DNA of 11,024 bases from Pleionea sp052032335 (GTDB lineage: Bacteria > Pseudomonadota > Gammaproteobacteria > Enterobacterales > Kangiellaceae): positions 1 through 11,024 of the forward strand of contig JBPEWV010000077.1 of NCBI GenBank assembly GCA_052032335.1, written 5' to 3'. Both the position numbers and the translations under genes were made by a program. Of this stretch, positions 6,472-11,024 are shown piece by piece. The notes under the pieces were generated by a model that made no database searches, was not told the origin of the DNA, and worked only from the letters and a program-made list of their open reading frames with translations. Position 1 is the first letter of the stretch; the number at the start of each line of letters is the position of its first letter.

Positions 6472-7704
6472 TCAAATCTCCGTTACTTTATCCTTCAACG
6501 ACGACTTCGGTAGGAAAAAAGAAATCAATATCGTCAAAACAATAAAGACACCCGAAATCACCAGACATGAGAGTAAACCATAACTTTGGTAAGCCCAGCC
6601 AGAAAGTACAGTGCCGACTAAACGCCCAGCAGCATTGGCCATGTAATAAAAGCCGACGTCAAGCGATACTCCGTCGTCATTGGCATAATGCACTATTAAG
6701 AAACTGTGCAAGGCTGAGTTAATGGCAAAGACCACAGCGAACAACAGTAAGCCGAAGACTAACAACAGGGTTGCATTCCAGTCGAATTTGAACCCGATAA
6801 TAATACCCAGAGGAATAAACAATAAGGCTGAGGCATAAACAACAACCGGAACAACGCTGGTTACGTCGGAGTTTTTCGCGTGGGTGAACTTTGGTGCCAA
6901 CGCCTGAACGATGCCATAACCAATAATCCAGGTAGCAAAGAAAGTGCCTATTTGAGTGTGAGTCCAGGCGAGTTCGGTTGAAAGAAAAACCGGTAAGCCA
7001 ACGACAAACCAGACATCTCGTGATGCAAATAAAAATAAACGCGCAGCCGATAATGTGTTGACCGCTTTACTTTTTGAAAACATCTCTGAAAATTTGGGTT
7101 TACTCTTTGCTTTTCCTATGTCGCCTTGTAACTTCAACAGACTGAAAACCAAAATAACCGAGAGCATCACGGCCATTGTTAAAACAGCTCCCTGAAAACC
7201 AAGAACAGATAATAAAAAGCCACCTAGAAAAAAACCAACGCCTTTCAAGGTATTTTTAGAACCGGTTAAAAAAGCGATCCACCGGTAGAGCTTTGAGGCT
7301 TGTCGACCATCGACCAGAGTTTTGACTGAACTCTTAGCACTCATTTTATTAAGATCTTTTGCAATCCCGGAGATTGCTTGCGCCATCATAACCCAGAAAA
7401 CGGTCAAATAAGTCGAATCAACCAAAAGCATCGACAGCGCAATAATTTGTAAACAAAGTCCGAGATTCATGGTTCGATTTAAACCAATACGAGCTCCTAT
7501 CCATCCGCCAACCAAGTTAGTGACAACGCCGAAAAATTCGTAGAACAGAAATAAGCTGGCAACTTCAAGTGCGCTGTAGCCAAGGCCATGAAAGTACAGC
7601 ACCACCAACATTCTTAAGGCGCCATCGGTCAAGGTAAACGCCCAATAGTTAAATGTGACTATTAGGTACTGCTGCACTTTTAAAGGCAAACGACTGGCAA
7701 ACAT
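6472..7704 (-). CDS. arsJ: ArsJ, MFS exporter of 1-arseno-3-phosphoglycerate
   Basis: A major-facilitator inner-membrane permease of 410 residues from the ATG at 7702-7704. In characterised arsJ operons this protein exports 1-arseno-3-phosphoglycerate, which breaks down outside to arsenate, so the cell sheds arsenate without reducing it. The N-terminus FNYWAFTLTDGALRMLVVLYF, trimmed here to NYWAFTLTDGALRMLVVLYF (residues 19-38), and FLFYEFFGVVTNLVGGWIGAR are characteristic of ArsJ. About 12 hydrophobic segments are visible, with a charged central loop (about residues 194-215: LQGDIGKAKSKPKFSEMFSK) between the two six-helix halves. The frame is open upstream to 7872, but that longer form would overlap the GAPDH gene by 161 bases with non-membrane sequence. 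The 7704 start has AAGGATGG about 10 bases upstream, leaves a 7-base gap after the GAPDH stop and gives the usual ArsJ length. Confidence 0.93.
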   Translation of the reverse strand: MFASRLPLKVQQYLIVTFNYWAFTLTDGALRMLVVLYFHGLGYSALEVASLFLFYEFFGVVTNLVGGWIGARIGLNRTMNLGLCLQIIALSMLLVDSTYLTVFWVMMAQAISGIAKDLNKMSAKSSVKTLVDGRQASKLYRWIAFLTGSKNTLKGVGFFLGGFLLSVLGFQGAVLTMAVMLSVILVFSLLKLQGDIGKAKSKPKFSEMFSKSKAVNTLSAARLFLFASRDVWFVVGLPVFLSTELAWTHTQIGTFFATWIIGYGIVQALAPKFTHAKNSDVTSVVPVVVYASALLFIPLGIIIGFKFDWNATLLLVFGLLLFAVVFAINSALHSFLIVHYANDDGVSLDVGFYYMANAAGRLVGTVLSGWAYQSYGLLSCLVISGVFIVLTILISFFLPKSSLKDKVTEI

Positions 7705-7711
7705 GGTTAAA

Positions 7712-8716
7712 CTACCATCCTTTTTCAATAACCAGCTCGACCAATTCCGCCGTTCGATTTGCGTACCCCCATTCATTGTCATACCAAAGATACAATTTAA
7801 CCTGAGTATCGTTAACGACCATGGTCGACAAAGCGTCAACAATACTGCTTCGAGGATCGGTACGATAGTCAATCGACACCAATGGGCGTTCTTCGTAACC
7901 TAGAATACCTTTTAATTCGTTTTCGGCAGCTTGCTTCAATGCAGCATTAACTTCAGCTTCGTTGGTTGGGCGCTCGACTTCAAAAACGCAGTCGGTTAAC
8001 GAGGCATTGGCGAGCGGCACTCGAACGGCATGGCCATTTAACTTGCCTTTCAACTCGGGAAAAATATGCGTGATAGCCGTTGCGCTTCCGGTGGTTGTAG
8101 GAATTAAACTCATTCCACAGGCCCGGGCCCGACGAAGATCTTTGTGGGGAGCATCGAGGATGGTTTGCGTATTGGTGATGTCATGAATGGTGGTCATAGA
8201 ACCGTGTTTTATTTTAAAGATGTCATGAATCACTTTAACGACCGGCGCCAGGCAATTGGTAGTACAAGATGCCGCAGTGACTATTTGTTGCGAACCATCG
8301 TACAGGTGGTCATTGACTCCCATAACGACGTTCAATACACCCTCTTCTTTTACTGGCGCAGTCACGACAACTCGCTTTACGCCTTGCTCAAAGTAGCTGG
8401 CTAAAAGCTCTTTGGTTTTCATTTTTCCAGAAGCTTCGATTACGATGTCGCAATTTGACCAGTCGGTATCTTCGATGCGGGTATTTTGCGAGGTTGAGAC
8501 TTTCTGATCGTTGATAACGATAGATTGCTGTTGGGCATTTGCCTCGTACTCCCACTGACCATGAACTGAATCAAAATTTAAAAGATGGGCCAGTGTTTGC
8601 GCCTCCCCGTTTGGATCATTAACATGACTGATTATGAACTGAGGATTACCCCAAGCAGCGCGAAAAGTCAGTCGTCCCATACGGCCAAAGCCATTAATGC
8701 CTACACGAATCGTCAT
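7712..8716 (-). CDS. ArsJ-associated glyceraldehyde-3-phosphate dehydrogenase
   Basis: A 334-residue cytoplasmic GAPDH of the subfamily found in arsJ operons. It uses arsenate in place of phosphate to convert glyceraldehyde-3-phosphate and NAD+ to 1-arseno-3-phosphoglycerate, the substrate of ArsJ. Visible features are the NAD-binding Rossmann motif GINGFGRMGR (residues 6-15), the active-site motif SCTTN with nucleophile Cys151, the activating His178 in TTIHDITNTQ, the arginine-bearing DLRRARA loop, and the C-terminal WYDNEWGYANR signature. All key catalytic residues are present and length is normal. The ATG has AGAGG six bases upstream. It starts 12 bases after the arsR stop, and arsJ starts 7 bases after its own stop, so the three form one transcript. 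It is likely induced by arsenic via ArsR rather than being the housekeeping enzyme; this is inferred from context. Confidence 0.95.
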   Translation of the reverse strand: MTIRVGINGFGRMGRLTFRAAWGNPQFIISHVNDPNGEAQTLAHLLNFDSVHGQWEYEANAQQQSIVINDQKVSTSQNTRIEDTDWSNCDIVIEASGKMKTKELLASYFEQGVKRVVVTAPVKEEGVLNVVMGVNDHLYDGSQQIVTAASCTTNCLAPVVKVIHDIFKIKHGSMTTIHDITNTQTILDAPHKDLRRARACGMSLIPTTTGSATAITHIFPELKGKLNGHAVRVPLANASLTDCVFEVERPTNEAEVNAALKQAAENELKGILGYEERPLVSIDYRTDPRSSIVDALSTMVVNDTQVKLYLWYDNEWGYANRTAELVELVIEKGW

Positions 8717-8728
8717 AAGAAGCCTCTT

Positions 8729-9055
8729 TTAAATACAAACACGATTAACTTGGTTCATTGAGTGAATGTCAGATATTAACTCACCATCATCGATAAGCTG
8801 TTGCAGATAGGCTTTTAAAATTCCGTATCGATGATGCTCGGTATTTAGGGCGTAAAAAACCCATTGAGAAGAGCGCGAAGTAGTCAACAATAGATTTTTT
8901 CTAAGATAAGCCAAATGTCGAGAGACAACGCTCTGGGGTAATTCCAATGCATCGACCAATTCGCAGACACACAGTGACTCGAAGTGATACAAAAGTACTA
9001 GTAATCGAATACGTATTGGTTCAGACAAACATTTAAAGAATTGATGGTCTTGCAT
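8729..9055 (-). CDS. arsR: ArsR, arsenite-responsive repressor
   Basis: A 108-residue winged-helix repressor of the ArsR/SmtB family, expected to bind DNA as a dimer and release on As(III) binding. The sequence shows the N-terminal FFKCLSEPIRIRLLVLL helix, the metalloid site SLCVCEL (Cys29 and Cys31) matching the ELCVCDL site of E. coli-type ArsR, the recognition helix LPQSVVSRHLAYLRKN, and the wing ending SQWVFYALN. The third cysteine of E. coli ArsR (four to six residues after the pair) is absent; Cys9 could substitute but this is speculative. The ATG at 9053-9055 was chosen. The frame extends to a TTG at 9083-9085, but that falls inside the operator and upstream of the probable transcription start, so the longer 118-residue form is unlikely. 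First gene of the ars operon, with the operator immediately in front. Confidence 0.92.
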   Translation of the reverse strand: MQDHQFFKCLSEPIRIRLLVLLYHFESLCVCELVDALELPQSVVSRHLAYLRKNLLLTTSRSSQWVFYALNTEHHRYGILKAYLQQLIDDGELISDIHSMNQVNRVCI

Positions 9056-9059
9056 GCAA

Positions 9060-9099
9060 AAAACCCCATATATTTGGCTTGGCAAATATATGGGGTTTT
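9060..9099. promoter_or_regulatory. Perfect 17-bp inverted repeat, probable ArsR operator (also terminator-like)
   Basis: AAAACCCCATATATTTG (9060-9076) and its exact reverse complement (9083-9099) flank a 6-base spacer GCTTGG. It begins four bases before the arsR ATG and covers the -10 box and the predicted transcription start of the ars promoter, the expected place for a repressor site. On the minus strand it is followed by a run of six T (9063-9058), so read-through RNA from the cold-shock gene would form an intrinsic-terminator-like hairpin. Both roles are compatible. Autoregulation by ArsR is inferred from position and family behaviour. Confidence 0.8.
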
Positions 9100-9113
9100 G
9101 GAATTCTAGTCAA
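9085..9113 (-). promoter_or_regulatory. Promoter of the arsR-GAPDH-arsJ operon
   Basis: On the minus strand TTGACT (9113-9108) is followed after exactly 17 bases by TATATT (9090-9085), a near-consensus sigma-70 promoter. Transcription should start near 9078, giving a leader of about 22 bases before the arsR ATG. The leader's only Shine-Dalgarno-like element is GGGG (9067-9064), itself part of the operator arm. Confidence 0.75.
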
Positions 9114-9124
9114 ACAGTAACTGC

Positions 9125-9652
9125 TTATTCTGACTTGTCAGATTTTCCAGATTTGTCCTGATTAAAAATTTGACGTTTCTGTGTCGGTGCCAGCTCTGTC
9201 GGGTTTACTTCGTAGGCTTGCAGCTTTCCTTCATCAGAAACGCGCGCCTTAAACTCAACTTTTTGCTGTTTAATCAGGTACTTAAAGCCGTCCAATTGAA
9301 TTTCTGAATAATGAAAAAAGGCTGGCACTTTAAACTCTTCACATCGGATGAACCCATAGCCCTTTTCTCGGTAATAGTTTTGAACGATACCGTCGTAAAC
9401 TTTACCTTCTTCAACCTCTGGAACATAACCGGCATCGTATTCCTGCTGATGTTGAGGCTTTTGGTATTGTTGTTGCCCACCCTGTTGACGATTATTACTG
9501 TATCCGGGCTGTCGATTGCCCTGATTATCGTCCACTTGTTGGCCGCGGCTATAAAACTCATTTCCGTTTTGATTATGTTTCTTATTCTTTTGAGAATTAT
9601 CGTTTTTGCGTCGCTTCTTATTCGCGACCATAAACTCATGACTCGTTAACAT
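9125..9652 (-). CDS. Cold-shock-domain protein with Q/N-rich N-terminal tail
   Basis: A 175-residue (or 168-residue) protein. The C-terminal half, about residues 84-150, is a cold-shock OB-fold domain that binds single-stranded RNA or DNA. Its RNP1 is KGYGFI (residues 97-102) and its RNP2-like strand is AFFHYSEI (111-118), followed by QQKVEFKARVSDEGKLQAYEV. Before it lies a low-complexity polar tail (about residues 10-75) rich in Asn, Gln, Lys and Arg, with a KKRRK cluster near the start. The C-terminus ends in a Lys/Ser/Asp tail. Stand-alone cold-shock proteins are about 70 residues, so the tail is the odd part; it suggests a disordered, nucleic-acid-binding extension. The start is uncertain: the ATG at 9650-9652 and the ATG at 9629-9631 (starting MVANKKRRKN) both lack a good Shine-Dalgarno sequence. 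It sits between the arsenic and sulfur modules with no obvious link to either. Confidence 0.85.
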   Translation of the reverse strand: MLTSHEFMVANKKRRKNDNSQKNKKHNQNGNEFYSRGQQVDDNQGNRQPGYSNNRQQGGQQQYQKPQHQQEYDAGYVPEVEEGKVYDGIVQNYYREKGYGFIRCEEFKVPAFFHYSEIQLDGFKYLIKQQKVEFKARVSDEGKLQAYEVNPTELAPTQKRQIFNQDKSGKSDKSE

Positions 9653-9736
9653 AGGTATATAGGTTCCGACCTGAATTTGTATGATTAATAAGAGAAAACC
9701 TAGGAAATTACCCCTTAAGTGTAAGTCCTGCGGGGG

Positions 9737-9762
9737 ATTTTAGCAATTTTTAACGCTAAAAT
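9737..9762. repeat. 8-bp inverted repeat upstream of the cold-shock gene
   Basis: ATTTTAGC (9737-9744) and GCTAAAAT (9755-9762) flank a 10-base AT-rich loop, 85-110 bases before the cold-shock gene. A TTGACG (9774-9779) lies just upstream on the minus strand and could be a -35 element, so the repeat may be an operator or a leader hairpin. There is no U-run after it on the minus strand, which argues against a terminator. Confidence 0.35.
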
Positions 9763-9851
9763 ATCGAGAATATTACCGTCAAATCTTCCAAGATAGCGTC
9801 TATTGGGCCAGCGACTAAGAAATAATTCCCCCTTTTTAACTCAATCAAGGC

Positions 9852-10709
9852 TTAAACTTTAATCGGTAACTTTATAAAACGCTGCCCATTTCTTTGCGGT
9901 TCTGGCAGCTTTCCAGCATTGATATTTACTTGAATCGAAGGGTAAATCAGTTTTGGAACAGATAAGGTACTATCTCGCTCGGTGCGCTTTTTTACGTAAT
10001 CTTTTAAGCTGGTCTCGCTGCGAACTTGTACATTATTTTGCTTTTGCTCCGCCACGGTAACACAACAAATTGGTGCTTCGCCGTCGGCGGGATAGTCATG
10101 GCACAGATACAATTTGGTCTGGTCATTAAGACTGTATAGCTTTTGTATAGATTCATACAGTTTCTCTGCGTCGCCACCCGGAAAATCACACCGGGCACTG
10201 CCTCGGTTTGGAGCAAACAACGTGTCTCCGATAAATATATTGTTGCCAATTTTGTAGCTGATGCTATCACTGGTATGGCCAGGTGTGGCAATCACCTCAA
10301 ACTGCAACTGCCCCAACTTAAAAATTTCTTTGTCTTTAAACAGGTAGTCAAACTGAGATCCATCTGTTTTAAAGTCGTCATCGAAATCGAAGACCTGTTT
10401 AAAATGCTGTTGAACCTGTTTTATCCCTTCGCCAATTGCAATTTGCCCACCCACTTGTGTCTTTAGCCATTGAGCGGAAGAAATATGGTCGGCGTGTGCG
10501 TGTGTCTCGAGTATCCATTCACAAATCAAATTATTCTGCTCGATATAATCAACCACACCCTGTACAAATTCGGTTTTGAGATCACCACTGAACAGATCAA
10601 AGTCGTAACAGGGATCAATGACAGCGCATTTTGACGATGCTTCACAGGTTACAATATGAGTGAAAGTGCCAGACGATTTGTGATGAAACGATTGAATTGA
10701 GTGAGTCAT
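9852..10709 (-). CDS. blh: Blh-like metallo-beta-lactamase-fold persulfide dioxygenase
   Basis: A 285-residue metallo-beta-lactamase-fold enzyme of the ETHE1/Blh persulfide-dioxygenase type, expected to oxidise glutathione persulfide to sulfite with a single non-haem iron in the cytoplasm. The metal site is visible: THAHADH (His70, His72, Asp74, His75), ATPGHT (His145), GDTLF (Asp162) and CHDY (His204). The GSARCDFPGGDAEKLYESIQ segment (residues 170-189) is typical of this subfamily. The C-terminal extension PSIQVNINAGKLPEPQRNGQ is typical of Blh-type rather than mitochondrial ETHE1 proteins. The ATG at 10707-10709 with AGAAGA a few bases upstream was chosen. The frame extends to a TTG at 10733 but adds eight unconserved residues. 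It is divergent from a BigR-like regulator, the same pairing as in bigR-blh loci that detoxify hydrogen sulfide. No sulfide:quinone reductase or rhodanese gene is visible within the window. Confidence 0.9.
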   Translation of the reverse strand: MTHSIQSFHHKSSGTFTHIVTCEASSKCAVIDPCYDFDLFSGDLKTEFVQGVVDYIEQNNLICEWILETHAHADHISSAQWLKTQVGGQIAIGEGIKQVQQHFKQVFDFDDDFKTDGSQFDYLFKDKEIFKLGQLQFEVIATPGHTSDSISYKIGNNIFIGDTLFAPNRGSARCDFPGGDAEKLYESIQKLYSLNDQTKLYLCHDYPADGEAPICCVTVAEQKQNNVQVRSETSLKDYVKKRTERDSTLSVPKLIYPSIQVNINAGKLPEPQRNGQRFIKLPIKV

Positions 10710-10763
10710 AAGTCTTCTTTGTAATGGTCTCAAACTATGTGATTCGCTTTTCCAGTCTCAATA

Positions 10764-10783
10764 TTAGTCAAGACTAAATTAGT
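10764..10783. promoter_or_regulatory. Palindromic operator candidate for the BigR-like regulator
   Basis: TTAGTC-AA-GACTAA (10764-10777) is a perfect palindrome. Its right half also forms ACTAA-A-TTAGT (10773-10783), so three TTAGT/ACTAA half-sites lie in 20 bases; a fourth is at 10805-10809. The site overlaps the -35 of the plus-strand promoter and a TTGACT (10771-10766) usable as a -35 for the minus-strand gene, so one bound dimer could repress both directions. Binding by this regulator is inferred. Confidence 0.6.
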
Positions 10784-10794
10784 AAAGCTATAAT
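10765..10794 (+). promoter_or_regulatory. Probable promoter of the BigR-like regulator gene
   Basis: TATAAT at 10789-10794 is a consensus -10 box, set inside the palindrome ATAATATTAT (10790-10799, sharing bases). TAGTCA at 10765-10770, 18 bases upstream, matches the -35 consensus at four of six positions. Transcription would start near 10801, about 36 bases before the ATG. Confidence 0.6.
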
Positions 10795-10836
10795 ATTATG
10801 ATAAACTAACATAATTGCACTTATTTTTAAAAAGTC

Positions 10837-11024
10837 ATGGTCGAAAAAATTCAGCAACTTAAAAAACATGCTTCAGAAGCCAGTCGACTACTCAAAGCAC
10901 TGAGCAACGAAACTCGACTGCAGATTCTTTGCTTATTAAGCCAGCAAGAGTTATCGGTTTCTGGCATCAACGAGCAAATCGATATTTCACAATCGGCATT
11001 ATCGCAACATTTGGCGGTGCTGAG
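10837..11024 (+). CDS. bigR: BigR/YgaV-like ArsR-family regulator, partial (runs off the window)
   Basis: The first 62 codons of an ArsR-family winged-helix regulator; the rest lies beyond the window. The visible part has the N-terminal helix, then SRLLKALSNETRLQILCLLSQ (trimmed: LLKALSNETRLQILCLL, residues 18-34) and the start of the recognition helix ISQSALSQHLAVL. Cys32 in the ILC position matches the first of the two cysteines used by BigR, YgaV and SqrR to sense sulfide or persulfide by disulfide or polysulfide formation. The second cysteine would be near the C-terminus and cannot be checked here. It diverges from the Blh-like dioxygenase, the family's usual target. The ATG is preceded only by a weak AAAAAG, so translation signals are poor. 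An arsenic-type CVC motif is absent, which separates it from the ArsR at 8729-9055. Confidence 0.85.
   Translation, partial: MVEKIQQLKKHASEASRLLKALSNETRLQILCLLSQQELSVSGINEQIDISQSALSQHLAVL

Noticed and set aside
7705..7872. N-terminal extension of ArsJ to a 466-residue protein overlapping the GAPDH gene
   Set aside because: The extra 56 residues overlap the coding end of the GAPDH gene and do not resemble ArsJ. The ATG at 7704 has a Shine-Dalgarno sequence and gives the family's normal length and N-terminus.
9056..9085. Upstream TTG start for ArsR (118 residues)
   Set aside because: It lies inside the operator palindrome and upstream of the predicted transcription start, and the added residues are unlike ArsR N-termini.
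9274..9639. 121-codon minus-strand frame overlapping the cold-shock gene
   Set aside because: It is a shifted-frame shadow of the cold-shock-domain gene, which has clear RNP motifs.

Overview
The window looks like chromosomal DNA of a marine-type gammaproteobacterium. This is an inference from protein style and moderate-to-low GC: a full-length AbgT transporter, the arsR/GAPDH/arsJ set, a Blh-type persulfide dioxygenase and a YgaV/BigR-like regulator. No rRNA, tRNA, CRISPR array, transposase or integrase was seen. Almost all recognisable genes lie on the minus strand.

Left half (1-4139), AT-rich and poorly conserved. It holds a small integral membrane protein (126-527, minus), a secreted protein of unknown family (1187-1981, plus) and two adjacent lipoproteins (2476-2994 and 3058-3609, minus), separated by long non-coding stretches. 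The gap 1982-2475 carries decayed coding DNA. One piece is a MORN/YwqK-type repeat remnant with two in-frame stops (2097-2309, minus). The other is a C-terminal scrap of a short-chain dehydrogenase (2396-2452, minus). This half reads as a region of gene turnover.

Middle (4140-5732, minus). An AbgT-family transporter starts at a TTG with a good Shine-Dalgarno sequence and is followed by a terminator-like hairpin.

Right half (5911-9099, minus). A compact arsenate detoxification operon: arsR (108 aa), an ars-type glyceraldehyde-3-phosphate dehydrogenase and arsJ, with gaps of 12 and 7 bases. By analogy with known arsJ operons, the GAPDH forms 1-arseno-3-phosphoglycerate from arsenate and ArsJ exports it. 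The promoter (TTGACT, 17 bases, TATATT) lies under a perfect 17-bp inverted repeat (9060-9099), the likely ArsR operator. A small exported NTF2-like protein follows arsJ.

Right end. A cold-shock-domain protein with a long polar Q/N-rich N-terminus (9125-9652, minus) sits between the ars operon and a sulfide/persulfide module. That module has a Blh-like metallo-beta-lactamase-fold persulfide dioxygenase (9852-10709, minus) diverging from a BigR/YgaV-like ArsR-family regulator (10837 to window end, plus). A TTAGTC-AA-GACTAA palindrome lies between them. Two thiol-dependent ArsR-family regulators thus lie within 2 kb, one probably sensing As(III) and the other reactive sulfur. No wholly new system is evident. 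The most notable items are the arsR operator architecture, the side-by-side arsenic and sulfur modules, and the gene remnants at 2097-2452.
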